64,000 bases of DNA from Amycolatopsis deserti. Lineage in GTDB: Bacteria > Actinomycetota > Actinomycetes > Mycobacteriales > Pseudonocardiaceae. Positions 8,836-21,757 of this stretch are shown here, piece by piece. The DNA is taken from NCBI RefSeq assembly GCF_014653945.1, contig NZ_BNAU01000001.1:310001-374000 (forward strand), written 5' to 3'. Position numbers and translations under genes: made by a program. Numbering within the stretch: position 1 is the stretch's first letter; each line of letters starts with the position of its first letter. The notes under the pieces are model-generated. The model searched no databases. It was not told where the DNA came from and saw nothing but the letters and a program-made list of their open reading frames with translations.

Positions 8836-9704
8836 GCGCGGACCTTGTCGAGCACGACGTCGAACTCCAGGAGCCGGAACGGGTTGGCGACGCCGAACCG
8901 CTCGGCGCGCGCCGGATCGTCCACCTCGGTCACCGGCCGGACCAGCGACTCCTTCACCCCGAACACGGTGTCGGAGTCCAGGTAGGGGCTGCCCTCGACG
9001 AAGACGTGCGTGGTGACCGGCACGTGGCCGTCCGCCTCGGCGATGACGTGGATGTGCGCGGGGCGGTTGGGGTGGCGGCCGGTGGCGGCGAGCAGGCGCC
9101 CGACCGGGCCGTCGTCGGGGATCGGGTAGTAGCGGGGGACGACCGTGCGCAGCCAGAACCGGCCGTCGCCGTCGGTGGTGAACAGGCCGCGGAGGTTGCG
9201 CTCGGGCTGCACGTCCGGCTGCTGGACGTCGTAGAAGCCGGCGCCGTTGGCCTGCCACACGTCGACCCGGGCGCCGGGCAGCGGTGTGCCGTCCGGCGCG
9301 GTCACCCGCCCGGCGAACACGCACGGCTCGCCGTTGTGGTCCAGCGAGATGTTCGCGCCCAGCTCCCGCGGCGGCGACTCGACCATGTGGAACGGGCCCA
9401 GGACGGTCGTGTCGGTGGCGCCGGCGGGGGTGCGGTGGTTGATCGCGTCGACCAGCATCGACACCCCGAGCACGTCGGAGAGCAGGACGAACTCCTGCCG
9501 CGTGGCGTCGCACCGCTGCCCGGTCTCGGTGAGGAAGGCGATGGCCCGCTCCCATTCCGCCTCGGTCGGTTCGACGTCCTTGACGAACGCGTGCAGGTGC
9601 GTCACGAGACTCGTCATGATCGCTTTCAGCCGCGGGTCCGGGGTGCCGTCGAAGCTCGCGGCGACCACCTCGGCCGAGGTCTCCTCGGTGAAACCGGTGG
9701 TCAT
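8832..9704 (-). CDS. Intradiol ring-cleavage dioxygenase, hydroxyquinol 1,2-dioxygenase type
   Basis: A 290-residue Fe(III) intradiol dioxygenase with the N-terminal helical dimerisation domain and the beta core. Iron ligands are visible in order: Tyr in GAGFYDVQQ, Tyr in VVPRYYPIP, and the two histidines of RPAHIHVI. The string TVLGPFHM, with FHM in place of the YHV/FYR of catechol enzymes, is characteristic of hydroxyquinol (benzene-1,2,4-triol) dioxygenases. The product, maleylacetate, would pass to the overlapping maleylacetate reductase gene. Catechol or chlorocatechol cleavage is the alternative; the absence of muconate cycloisomerase or dienelactone hydrolase genes argues against it. 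Confidence 0.92.
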   Translation of the reverse strand: MTTGFTEETSAEVVAASFDGTPDPRLKAIMTSLVTHLHAFVKDVEPTEAEWERAIAFLTETGQRCDATRQEFVLLSDVLGVSMLVDAINHRTPAGATDTTVLGPFHMVESPPRELGANISLDHNGEPCVFAGRVTAPDGTPLPGARVDVWQANGAGFYDVQQPDVQPERNLRGLFTTDGDGRFWLRTVVPRYYPIPDDGPVGRLLAATGRHPNRPAHIHVIAEADGHVPVTTHVFVEGSPYLDSDTVFGVKESLVRPVTEVDDPARAERFGVANPFRLLEFDVVLDKVRA

Positions 9705-10522
9705 CGGGCCTCCTCGAGGTTGGTGTGCCAGGACGGCGCGGGGTAGCCCGCGCGGTCGAGCACGTCGGTGCCCGCGTCGAACGCCAGGCGGGCCGCGTCC
9801 GCGGCGGGGAGCGCGTCGAGGTCGTCGGAGAAGACCTCCACCGACACCGGCGCGGTGACGCCGTGCTCGCGCAGGGCGCGCAGCGTGCCGAGCGTGTCCC
9901 CGGCGCCCTGCCCGGGAAGCAGCCGGCGGTGCCGCGCCTCCTCGGTCAGGTCGGGCCCCGGCTGGCGCAGGACATCGCACAGCTGGATGGTGACGATCTT
10001 CGATGCGGGAATGCCGGTGAGGTCCGGTGGCTGCCCGCCGGAGCGGAACCAGTGCCACAGGTCGAAGGTGATCCCGCCGTTGGGACGGTCCGCGGCGGCG
10101 ACGACCTGCCACACCTCGCCGAGCGTGCGGACGTGGCTGTAGGGCAGGAATTCGAAGCCGACCAGCACGCCGTGCGCGGCGGCGCGGTCGCACAGCGCCG
10201 CGAACGGCTCCACCAGCGCGGGCAGTGGGTGCTCGGCGAACATCGGGACGTTGAGGTGACGCACGCCGATCCGCTCGGCGAGGCGGAACATCGCCTCCTC
10301 CGCCGGGTCCACGCCGGCCGCCCAGTCCCAGGTGTGCTCCAGTTCGAAGACCCGCACGCCGTGCCGGTCGAGCAGGTCGCGGACGTCCACATCGGACATG
10401 TCCGCACCGAGGTAGTCGCTCACGCGCAGGCCGATGCCGGTGAACCCGGCGGCGGCCGCCGTGGCGACCCGGGTGGGCAGGTCGGCGAACCGCAGGGTGT
10501 TCGCGCTGCAGTTGAGGAACAT
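9701..10522 (-). CDS. Sugar phosphate isomerase/epimerase-like TIM barrel
   Basis: A 273-residue xylose-isomerase-like TIM-barrel protein (AP endonuclease family 2). Barrel strands and the metal-binding acids are recognisable in VGFEFLPYSH, ITFDLWHWFRSGG and VSVEVFSDDL, with IVTIQLCD between. Relatives include IolE/IolI and 3-dehydroshikimate dehydratase-like enzymes, which isomerise or dehydrate cyclic polyols and keto-sugars. It overlaps the dioxygenase by ATGA. Together with the SnoaL-like gene upstream it may act before ring cleavage, for example in a dehydration or aromatisation step; that is inference. Confidence 0.85.
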   Translation of the reverse strand: MFLNCSANTLRFADLPTRVATAAAAGFTGIGLRVSDYLGADMSDVDVRDLLDRHGVRVFELEHTWDWAAGVDPAEEAMFRLAERIGVRHLNVPMFAEHPLPALVEPFAALCDRAAAHGVLVGFEFLPYSHVRTLGEVWQVVAAADRPNGGITFDLWHWFRSGGQPPDLTGIPASKIVTIQLCDVLRQPGPDLTEEARHRRLLPGQGAGDTLGTLRALREHGVTAPVSVEVFSDDLDALPAADAARLAFDAGTDVLDRAGYPAPSWHTNLEEAR

Positions 10523-10532
10523 CGAACGCCTT

Positions 10533-11147
10533 TCAGTGCGGGTCGCCGGGCGTGGCCGAGCCGGCCAGCCACTTGGCGCCCTCGTCGTAGAGCCGCTGAA
10601 CCGCGTCCCCGGTGAGCCCGGGCAGTCCGGTGCGGACGGTGAAACCGGCCTTGGTCTGCACGTAGCCGAGGTGGCGGTACCCGGCCGGGAAGCGGTCCAG
10701 CAGGCCACGGTCCAGCGCGAGCCGGGCGGCCGGGTCGACCGGGTCCAGCCGATCCTTTTCGTAGATGGGCTGGCGCCGCACGATCTTCCACTGCCCGTCC
10801 AGCCGGGCGCAGAAGTCGTAGAACCGGCCGGTGCACACCACGTCGACCTCGATCCCGTCGACGCTCGCCCGCTGGTTGATCGTCATCTTCGTCTGGGCCA
10901 CGGCCCGGTCGTCGGCGACGTCCGCGGTGTGGCCGCCGAGGAAGTGCAGGATGCTGACGCCGCGGTCGAACCCGGCCTTGCTGGCGGCGATGAACTCCGC
11001 GGCCGGGCCCTGGAACCAGGTCGCGGTCATCCAGCCCTCGTCCGGGTGCCAGACGGTGGCGAACCGGTCCCAGTCGCCGGCGTCGCGCCACAGCGCCCAG
11101 TTGTCGGTCAGCTCCCGCAGGGCGAGCGCGTCTTCACGGTTGATCAC
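10533..11147 (-). CDS. SnoaL-like / NTF2-fold polyketide-cyclase-type protein
   Basis: A 204-residue cone-fold (NTF2-like) protein. The N-terminal helix LALRELTDNWALWRDAGDW leading into VWHPDEGWMTATWFQGP and the later FLGGHTADV and FYDFCARLDGQWKI strands are typical of the SnoaL_4 group, which includes dehydratases, isomerases and small ring-hydroxylating subunits. It sits ten bases upstream of the TIM-barrel gene in the operon. The longer C-terminus (about 60 residues beyond the fold) is unusual for plain SnoaL proteins. Exact reaction unknown. Confidence 0.82.
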   Translation of the reverse strand: MINREDALALRELTDNWALWRDAGDWDRFATVWHPDEGWMTATWFQGPAAEFIAASKAGFDRGVSILHFLGGHTADVADDRAVAQTKMTINQRASVDGIEVDVVCTGRFYDFCARLDGQWKIVRRQPIYEKDRLDPVDPAARLALDRGLLDRFPAGYRHLGYVQTKAGFTVRTGLPGLTGDAVQRLYDEGAKWLAGSATPGDPH

Positions 11148-11171
11148 CGGTGTGTCCTTCCTGGTGCGTGG

Positions 11172-11924
11172 TCATGGGATGTGCGGCGCGAGGTGCGTCC
11201 CGGCCGTGACGTGCAGGATTTCGCCGGTGATGGCCCCGGCGCGGGCGGAGAGCAGGAACGCCACCGCGTGCGCGATGTCGGCTGGTTCCACGAGCCTGCC
11301 CAGCGGTGAGGCGGCAGCGAACCGGCGCGCGTAGGCCTCGACGAACTCCGGGTCGCCCCGCTCCGCGTTCAACGGCGTGCGCATGAAGCTCGGCGCAACG
11401 ACGTTGACGGTGACCCCGAGCGCGCCGAGTTCCCGGCACGCCGTCCTGGTCAGGCCGACCAGGCCGGCCTTCGACGCGGCGTAGGCGGCGGAGGTGGCGC
11501 CTCCGAGCCACACGCGCGAGCCGATCGACACCACCCGGCCGCCGCCGATGCGGCGCCAGTGCGGGATGCAGTGCTTGATCATCAGCGCCGGGCCGGTGAG
11601 GTTGACCGCCTGCGTCGCCTGCCAGGTGGCCGGGTCGAGGTCCGCCAGCGTGTGCTGCGGTTCGATGCCGGCGTTGTTGACCAGCGCGTCGATCCTGCCC
11701 CACGCCGCGTCGACCTGGCCGACGGCGGCCCGCACGGACTCCTCGTCGGTGACGTCGGCTTCGACGCCCAGCACGTGGGACGGCTCGCCGAGGTGGTCCG
11801 CGGCCTCCTTCGCGCCGCGGCGGTCGAGCAGCGCGACGCGGAACCCGTCGCCGAGGAGGACCTCCGAGATGGCCGTGCCGAGCCCGCCGGCGCCGCCGGT
11901 CACGATCGCGACGGGCGCGGTCAT
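11172..11924 (-). CDS. SDR-family NAD(P)-dependent oxidoreductase
   Basis: Second short-chain dehydrogenase of the operon, 250 residues. TGGAGGLG binds the cofactor, NNAGIEPQHT follows strand four, catalytic Ser is in VVSIGSRVWLGG and the YAASK motif gives Tyr and Lys. LLDRRG after strand two places an Asp and Arg at the cofactor ribose, so NAD or NADP are both possible. Its ATG overlaps the stop of the hydrolase upstream. It shares only general SDR features with the enzyme at 5641, so it probably handles a different intermediate. Confidence 0.9.
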   Translation of the reverse strand: MTAPVAIVTGGAGGLGTAISEVLLGDGFRVALLDRRGAKEAADHLGEPSHVLGVEADVTDEESVRAAVGQVDAAWGRIDALVNNAGIEPQHTLADLDPATWQATQAVNLTGPALMIKHCIPHWRRIGGGRVVSIGSRVWLGGATSAAYAASKAGLVGLTRTACRELGALGVTVNVVAPSFMRTPLNAERGDPEFVEAYARRFAAASPLGRLVEPADIAHAVAFLLSARAGAITGEILHVTAGTHLAPHIP

Positions 11925-12631
11925 CCGCGGACCTTCGCGGCGAACCGGGTGATCTCGTCGGCCACGGCCTCCGGCATCGAGAGCATCGGCGAGTGGCCGG
12001 CCTCCAGTTCGCTGGTGGAATCGACGCGGGCGGCCATCATCCGCTGCACCTCCGGGGTGCACGCGCGGTCCAGGGTGCACACCACGAAGTGCGACGGCAC
12101 CGTCCGCCACGCGGCCCGCGACACGATCCCCGACCGGGTGCTGATGTGCTCGGGCGTCAGGCGCCCGGCCGCGCTCGCCGCGTCGGCGGGGGAGCAGTCG
12201 TGGTAGAACGCGTGCTTCGCCGTGTCCGCGTCGATGATCAGGTGGTCACCGACCTGGCGGATGTCGTTCACGCCCGCCTGCGAGCCGGCCTCGGCGTCGT
12301 TGACCGACGCCACCGATTCGCCCGGTTCCAGGCAGAACGCGCTCACGAACACCATGCCGCGCACGTTCGGCGCGTCGCCGGCCTCGCCCAGCAGCGCGCC
12401 GGAGTAGGAGTGCCCGACGAGCACGACGTCGCCCGGGATCCCGGCCAGGACGCCGGCGAGGTGCTCGCAGTGGCCGCGGAAGGTCGGGTCGCCGGGGGCG
12501 CGGTCCTGGCCGGGCAGGGTGACGGCCACGCACGGGTGGCCGTCCCGTTCCAGCAGGCCCGCCACGCGGTCCCACGCCCAGCCGCCGTGCCACATCCCGT
12601 GCACGAGGACGACGGTCGGTGCTGTTGTCAT
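11921..12631 (-). CDS. Alpha/beta hydrolase (Ser nucleophile)
   Basis: A 236-residue alpha/beta hydrolase of the short, MenH/esterase-like group. The HGMWHGGWAW oxyanion segment, VLVGHSYSGALLG nucleophile elbow (Ser) and EAGHSPMLSMPE histidine are all in place. The sequence resembles plant methylesterase/hydroxynitrile-lyase-like and PchB-neighbour hydrolases. It is overlapped on both sides (ATGA) by the SDR and the MFS transporter, so it belongs to the catabolic operon. Likely cleaves an ester or C-C bond in an early intermediate; the substrate is undetermined. Confidence 0.88.
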   Translation of the reverse strand: MTTAPTVVLVHGMWHGGWAWDRVAGLLERDGHPCVAVTLPGQDRAPGDPTFRGHCEHLAGVLAGIPGDVVLVGHSYSGALLGEAGDAPNVRGMVFVSAFCLEPGESVASVNDAEAGSQAGVNDIRQVGDHLIIDADTAKHAFYHDCSPADAASAAGRLTPEHISTRSGIVSRAAWRTVPSHFVVCTLDRACTPEVQRMMAARVDSTSELEAGHSPMLSMPEAVADEITRFAAKVRG

Positions 12632-13881
12632 CGCAGTACCCTTTCCGCCGCGGGGACCACCTGGTCCGCCGCAGTGTTCTTCTTGTCCCGCAGGCAATGG
12701 GTGAGCCCGATGCCCGCGACGTAGATGCCGGAGATGACCCAGATCGTGCCCTCGATCCCGAGCGGCCCGGTCAGCCCGGCGACCACCGGCCCCAGGAACT
12801 GGCTCACGCCCGCACCCAGGTTGAGGATCGCGACCGCGCCGCCGATGTGCCGCGGCGCCAGCGACGGCAGGATCGCCGACAGTGGCACGAAACCGGCCAG
12901 CGCCGCGCCGTACACCACCGCCACGCCGAGCACCGCCCAGAAGTTGGCGCCCACCAGCTCCGGCACGTAGTAGAACGCCGGCACGGTCACGGCGCAGGCC
13001 AGGCCGCCGAACCAGGCCACCGTCCGGACCCGGCCGACGCGGTCGGCGACGTAGCCGAACACCGCGTTGGCCAGGACGTTGACCAGCAGCATGGTGCCCC
13101 ACACCGTCTGCCATTCCGCTGTGGACAGTCCGACGTCCCGCACCATGTGGGTGGTCAGGAACACGACGAACGCGTAGAAGCCGAGCGTGTTGATCACCCG
13201 CACGATGCCGCCGATGCCCACTTTCGGGCGGTGCGCGACGATGGTGAACGCGCCGAGCATCGAGCGCAGGCTCGCGCCGAGGTCGGCCGGTTCCCGCCGG
13301 CGGGCCCGGACGCCGAGGACCAGGATGATCCCGCCGGCGCCGATGAACACCAGCGACGAGGCGAGTGTGGCGAACTCGCCGATCAGCGGGATCGCCAGGC
13401 CCGCGTAGTAGGACCCCAGCACGCCGAGGCCGAGCATGGAGAAGAACCAGTACCAGCCGACGGCCTTGCCCATCACCGCTTCGGGGGTGTCCAGGGCGAC
13501 CCACACGAGGAAGCCGTAGGCGAACAACGGGTATCCCAGGCCGCGGATGCCGAAGCCGATCAGCATCAGCGTGAAGTCGCCCTGGGCGAGCGCGAACAGG
13601 AACGCGATCTCGAACACGACCCAGATGGCGAAACCGGCCAGCATCACCCGGCGGGGGCCGAACGCCTCGGCGAGCGCGCCGGAGAGCCACGCGGCCACGG
13701 CGACCACGAACCCGTAGACGCCCCACAGCAGCGAGACCTGGCCGGCGCCGAACCCGCGTTCGTCCAGGAACGGCGACAGGAACCCGGCTTCGATCCCGTC
13801 GCCGACCATGAAGAGGGTGAGCGCGACGAAACCCCAGCGCAGGTTCGGGACGATGCCCTGGCGGGCCCAGAAGCCGCTCAT
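12628..13881 (-). CDS. MFS transporter, RbtT/DalT/CsbX-like
   Basis: First gene of the nine-gene minus-strand operon: a 417-residue MFS protein. The first helix FMVGDGIEAGFLSPFL closely matches the GDG(L/I)E element of the ribitol/arabitol CsbX group of transporters. I use the ATG at 13881; the reading frame stays open for 51 codons upstream, but that stretch is rich in Arg and Pro and has no membrane character. The polyol-type transporter together with an AAHS-type one suggests that the pathway imports two different compounds, perhaps a cyclic polyol or glycoside and an aromatic acid. Confidence 0.85.
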   Translation of the reverse strand: MSGFWARQGIVPNLRWGFVALTLFMVGDGIEAGFLSPFLDERGFGAGQVSLLWGVYGFVVAVAAWLSGALAEAFGPRRVMLAGFAIWVVFEIAFLFALAQGDFTLMLIGFGIRGLGYPLFAYGFLVWVALDTPEAVMGKAVGWYWFFSMLGLGVLGSYYAGLAIPLIGEFATLASSLVFIGAGGIILVLGVRARRREPADLGASLRSMLGAFTIVAHRPKVGIGGIVRVINTLGFYAFVVFLTTHMVRDVGLSTAEWQTVWGTMLLVNVLANAVFGYVADRVGRVRTVAWFGGLACAVTVPAFYYVPELVGANFWAVLGVAVVYGAALAGFVPLSAILPSLAPRHIGGAVAILNLGAGVSQFLGPVVAGLTGPLGIEGTIWVISGIYVAGIGLTHCLRDKKNTAADQVVPAAERVLR

Positions 13882-14017
13882 CGTCGCGACCGCGCAGTGG
13901 CAAGCGGCGCGCTGCCGTCGTGGATGTCGTTCACCGTCGAAACCTCCTCGTTCCGGGCCTGGTGGGTGGTGCTGCCAGCGATCCTCAGGCGCGAACGGCG
14001 TTCTCGACCAGTGTTGA

Positions 14018-14034
14018 TTGCCATCCAGTGGCAA
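14018..14034. promoter_or_regulatory. Predicted IclR operator, TTGCC-N7-GGCAA
   Basis: Inverted repeat TTGCC-ATCCAGT-GGCAA, in fact TTGCCA-N5-TGGCAA, 19 bases before the IclR GTG start and about 135 upstream of the divergent nine-gene operon. Arms and spacing are identical to the site at 4713-4729. The position would fit autoregulation and control of the operon from one divergent promoter region. Confidence 0.55.
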
Positions 14035-14053
14035 CGCCGGTTACGGTGGGGAC

Positions 14054-14803
14054 GTGGCCGGCCGCACGAACTCACCCGGGGAAACCGTCTCCCGCCGGCT
14101 GCTCACCGTCCTGGACTGCTTCGACGTGGCCCACCCGGCGCTGACGCTGACCGAGATCGCCAAGCGCAGCGGGCTGCCGATCTCCACCGCGCGCCGGCTC
14201 ATCACCGAACTCCGCGACTGGGGCGGCCTGGAGCGCCTCGCCGACGGCCGGTACCGCATCGGGATGCGCTTGTGGACGATCGGCACGCTGGCGCCGCAGC
14301 AGCGCGGTCTGCGGGAGGCGGCGCTGCCGTACATGCACGACCTGTTCCAGGCCACGCAGGAGAACATCCAGCTGACGGTGCTGGAGGGGCACCAGGCGCT
14401 GTGCATCGAGAAGATCTCCAGCACCAAGGCGGTGCCGACGCTGACCCAGGTCGGCGGCCGGCTGCCGCTGCACGCGACCGGTATCGGGAAGTGCATCCTG
14501 GCGTTTTCCGGCAAGGAGCTGCTGAAGTCCCTCGCCGAGGCCGGCCTGCCCCGGATGACCCCGCACACGATCACCCAGCCCGGACGGCTCGCGACCGCGC
14601 TCGCCGAGGTGCGCAAGACCGGCGTCGCCTACTCCTACCAGGAGATGACGCTGGGCGCGGTGTCGGTGGCCGCGCCGATCCTCGCCCTGGACGGCCGGGT
14701 GCGCGGGGCGCTCGGCATCGTGGCGCACTCGAGAGCCGCCGTGGAGCGCCTCGCACCCGCCGTCCGCACGGCGGCGCTGGGGATCGCGCGCTCGATCCGC
14801 TGA
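14054..14803 (+). CDS. IclR-family transcriptional regulator
   Basis: A 249-residue IclR protein, divergent from the catabolic operon beginning at 13881 and so its probable regulator. The winged helix spans residues about 10-75 (LTLTEIAKRSGLPISTARRL as recognition region), the effector domain contains ATGIGKCILAFSG. GTG at 14054 is preferred: it follows GGTGGGG closely and removes an upstream extension that would lie on top of the operator at 14018-14034. The 3' end abuts the uxuB stop, four bases away, in convergent orientation. Confidence 0.88.
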   Translation: MAGRTNSPGETVSRRLLTVLDCFDVAHPALTLTEIAKRSGLPISTARRLITELRDWGGLERLADGRYRIGMRLWTIGTLAPQQRGLREAALPYMHDLFQATQENIQLTVLEGHQALCIEKISSTKAVPTLTQVGGRLPLHATGIGKCILAFSGKELLKSLAEAGLPRMTPHTITQPGRLATALAEVRKTGVAYSYQEMTLGAVSVAAPILALDGRVRGALGIVAHSRAAVERLAPAVRTAALGIARSIR

Positions 14804-14806
14804 GCG

Positions 14807-16066
14807 TCAGAACGCGCGCAGCTCGGTGTCGATCGCGGTGAGCAGTTCGGCGTCGTTGGCCAGGGTGGGGTCGATCGCCGCGAGCACACCGCGCGCGGGT
14901 TTTTCCGCGCGCGCCAGGGGCACCAGCTCCGCGGCGCGTGCGTCCCGCACCTCGGGGCCGCGCAGGTAGGCCAGCCACGCGGCCAGCCCGGCGACCGCGC
15001 TGTGCGGCAGCCGCCCCCGGGCCCGCTCGCGGTGCAGCACCGGGAGGAGCCGGACCGGGATCTTGTGCGAGCCGTCCGCGGCGATCTGGCTCAGCAGGTG
15101 CCGGATGCCGGGCGCGGCGAACCGCTTGCGCAGCCGCCGCTGGTAGCCGGTGACCTCGGCGGGGGAGAGCGGCAGGTACGCGGCGGCGGTGTCCCACCAG
15201 GACTCCACCAGCCCGCCGAGCGCCGGATCGCCGGCCGCCTCGGCGACGGTGGCGTGCCCGCGGGCGAGCCCGGTGTAGGCGAGCAGCGAGTGCGCGGCGT
15301 TGAGGAACCACAGTTTGCGTTGCTGGTACACGCCGATGTCGTCGACGAACCGCGCCCCGGCCCGCTCCCACGCCGGGCGGCCGTGCGGGAAGGACCCGGC
15401 GATCAGCCACTCGGTGAAGGGTTCGGTGACCACCGGCGCCAGGTCTCGCAGCCCGGTGAGCTGGTGAACCCGCAACACGTCCCGATCCGTGGTCGCCGGG
15501 GTGATGCGGTCCACGACCGTGCTCGCGATGGCGACCTCGTCTTCCACCCACTCGGCGAACGCGGACTCGTCGCACACCTTGCGCAGCACCGCGCGCAGCA
15601 CGTCCCCGTTGTCGGCGAGGTTGTCGCACGGCACGAGCGTGATCGGGGCGGCGTTGGCGTGGAAGCGCGCCCGCAACCCCGCCACCAGCCGGGACACCGC
15701 CGAGTCGGCGCCCGGCTCGGGGACGGTGTAGGCGGCTTCGGTCACCGTGAGCGTGATCAGCGCGACCTCGGGCGAGGCCACGTCCGCCAGCCACTGCCGG
15801 GTGTCCGCGCCGGGGTGCGCGCGCGTGATCGAGCCGACCGGTTCCACCCGGTCACCCGCGTCCTCGCGCACGAGCAGGGAGAACACCCCGCCCTGGCGGG
15901 TGAGCAGCCGCGGCAGTTCGGTGTTGCGGAACGTGTAGGCGGCGATGCCCCACGTCTCGTCGGCGGCGGTGTACCACGCCTGATGGGCCCGGTGGAACGC
16001 GCCGAGTCCCAAGTGGACAGCGCGGACGGGCGCCGGTGCGCCGGCGCGGGCGAGCCCCGGCGTCAC
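14807..16066 (-). CDS. uxuB: Mannitol dehydrogenase family; probable fructuronate reductase
   Basis: Polyol-specific long-chain dehydrogenase of 419 residues. VHLGLGAFHRAHQAWYT binds NAD(H); KLWFLNAAHSLLAYTG holds the K-x4-N-x3-H catalytic signature of mannitol dehydrogenase/UxuB/UxaB proteins. The best reading is D-fructuronate to D-mannonate reduction, because it is coupled to uxaC (GTG start overlapping the uxaC TGA) and faces a ManD gene. The GTG at 16066 is chosen for that overlap and because AVHLGLG falls about 17 residues in, as in relatives. Mannitol dehydrogenase activity is the alternative if context is ignored. Confidence 0.9.
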   Translation of the reverse strand: MTPGLARAGAPAPVRAVHLGLGAFHRAHQAWYTAADETWGIAAYTFRNTELPRLLTRQGGVFSLLVREDAGDRVEPVGSITRAHPGADTRQWLADVASPEVALITLTVTEAAYTVPEPGADSAVSRLVAGLRARFHANAAPITLVPCDNLADNGDVLRAVLRKVCDESAFAEWVEDEVAIASTVVDRITPATTDRDVLRVHQLTGLRDLAPVVTEPFTEWLIAGSFPHGRPAWERAGARFVDDIGVYQQRKLWFLNAAHSLLAYTGLARGHATVAEAAGDPALGGLVESWWDTAAAYLPLSPAEVTGYQRRLRKRFAAPGIRHLLSQIAADGSHKIPVRLLPVLHRERARGRLPHSAVAGLAAWLAYLRGPEVRDARAAELVPLARAEKPARGVLAAIDPTLANDAELLTAIDTELRAF

Positions 16067-17490
16067 AGCCGGAACGCCGTGCGCGGCTGGCGGTCGTTGA
16101 GGTCGCGCAGCACGTCGTGGGCGTCGTCCTCGCTGAAGACGTGCTCGGCGACCAGGCTCGCGAGGTGCGCGGCGTCGACCCGGCGCGCGGTGTCGTGGCG
16201 GGCCGGGATCGAGCAGAAACTGCGGGTGTCGTCGATGAACCCGGCGCTGCGGTGAAAACCGGCGGTTTCGGTGACGGCGTCCCGGAAGCGGCGCATGGCC
16301 CGCGGGGCGTCGAGGAACCACCACGGCGCGCCCAGGTAGACCGTCGGGTAGAAGCCGGCGAGCGGGGCCAGCTCACGCGAGAACACCGTCTCGTCGAGGG
16401 TGAACAACACGGTCTGGAACACCGGATGGGTCCCGAACCGCTGCAGCATCGGTTTGAGCGCGTGCGTGAACTCGGCCCGCACCGGGATGTCGTGGCCGGT
16501 GTCGGGGCCGAACCGCGCGAAGGTCGGCTCGTGGTGGTTGCGGTCGATGCCGGTGTGCAGCGTGAGCACCATCCCGTCCTCACTGGACATCCGGGCCATC
16601 TCGCCGAGCAGGTGCCGCGACAGCAGCCGCGCGTCCCCGGGACCGGCCGTGCCGGCGCGCACCGCGTCGAACAGCCGCGACGCCCGCGCCTCGGGCAGGA
16701 ACTCTATGCGCGCGTCCGGGGCGCTGTGGTCGGTGGTGGTGGCGCCGTGCCGGCGGAAGAACTCGCGGCGCTGCTCCAGCGCGGCGATCGTGCCGCGGTA
16801 GCTGCCGGTGTCGATGCCGCTGGCCTCGGCGAGGCGGTCCAGTGCGGCGGGCCAGCCGGGGTTCGTGGCGTCGAGGTAGCGGTCGGGCCGGAAGGCCGGC
16901 ACCACGCGGCCACGCCAGGCCGGATCGTCGGCGAGCGCGCGGTGGTGCCGCAGGTCGTCGGCGGGGTCGTCGGTCGTGGCGAGCACGGCGATGTTGAACG
17001 ACTCGTACAGCTCCCGCGGCCGGAAGCCGGGTTTGGCGAGCCGTTCGGACAGTTCGTCGAACAACGCGTCCGCGGTCGCCTCGGACGGGTGCACCCGCAC
17101 GCCGAGGACGTCGTGCAGTTCGGCCTCCAGCCACTGGCGGGACGCGGTGCCCAGGAAGAACCGCCAATGCGCGCAGAACGTGCGCCACACCTCGCGCGGC
17201 GGGGCCGTGTGCCCGTCCGCGTCGCGCAGGCCCAGGTCACGCAGCGGAACGCCGTGTGCGTGCAGCAGCCTGGTGACGTAGTGGTCGGGGGTGACCAGCA
17301 GCTCGGCGGGGTTGTCGAACGGCGTGTCCTGGGCCAGCAGCGCCGGGTCGACATGCCCGTGCGGACTGATCAACGGCAGGTCGCGCACGCTCTCGTACAG
17401 CCTGCGCGCGATCGACCGCTCGGCAGGGTCGCTGGGCAGAAGCCGGTCCGGATGGGGTTCGAGTGCGACGCCTGTCGAGCCACGGTGCAT
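16063..17490 (-). CDS. uxaC: Glucuronate isomerase
   Basis: Uronate isomerase, 475 residues, converting D-glucuronate to D-fructuronate in the cytoplasm. It belongs to the amidohydrolase superfamily; LISPHGHVDPALLA gives the metal-binding HxH, and SFNIAVLATTDDPADDLRHHR and the late SIPARHD stretch are typical of UxaC. ATG at 17490 follows GGAGAG by nine bases. It lies 36 bases downstream of the LacI gene; the gap and the end of lacI hold a predicted operator, so uxaC-uxuB may also have their own promoter. Confidence 0.95.
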   Translation of the reverse strand: MHRGSTGVALEPHPDRLLPSDPAERSIARRLYESVRDLPLISPHGHVDPALLAQDTPFDNPAELLVTPDHYVTRLLHAHGVPLRDLGLRDADGHTAPPREVWRTFCAHWRFFLGTASRQWLEAELHDVLGVRVHPSEATADALFDELSERLAKPGFRPRELYESFNIAVLATTDDPADDLRHHRALADDPAWRGRVVPAFRPDRYLDATNPGWPAALDRLAEASGIDTGSYRGTIAALEQRREFFRRHGATTTDHSAPDARIEFLPEARASRLFDAVRAGTAGPGDARLLSRHLLGEMARMSSEDGMVLTLHTGIDRNHHEPTFARFGPDTGHDIPVRAEFTHALKPMLQRFGTHPVFQTVLFTLDETVFSRELAPLAGFYPTVYLGAPWWFLDAPRAMRRFRDAVTETAGFHRSAGFIDDTRSFCSIPARHDTARRVDAAHLASLVAEHVFSEDDAHDVLRDLNDRQPRTAFRL

Positions 17491-17526
17491 TCCCGCAGGC
17501 TCTCCGCCGGCGCCGGCCTGGCGCAA

Positions 17527-21753
<4,227 letters not shown>

Positions 21754-21757
<4 letters not shown>

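Noticed and set aside
8832-9704. Dioxygenase as catechol 1,2-dioxygenase
   Set aside because: GPFHM motif and coupling to maleylacetate reductase favour hydroxyquinol; no muconate cycloisomerase or muconolactone isomerase is present.
12628-14034. Longer MFS start at 14034
   Set aside because: The 51-residue extension is Arg/Pro-rich, non-membrane and covers the predicted operator and IclR promoter.
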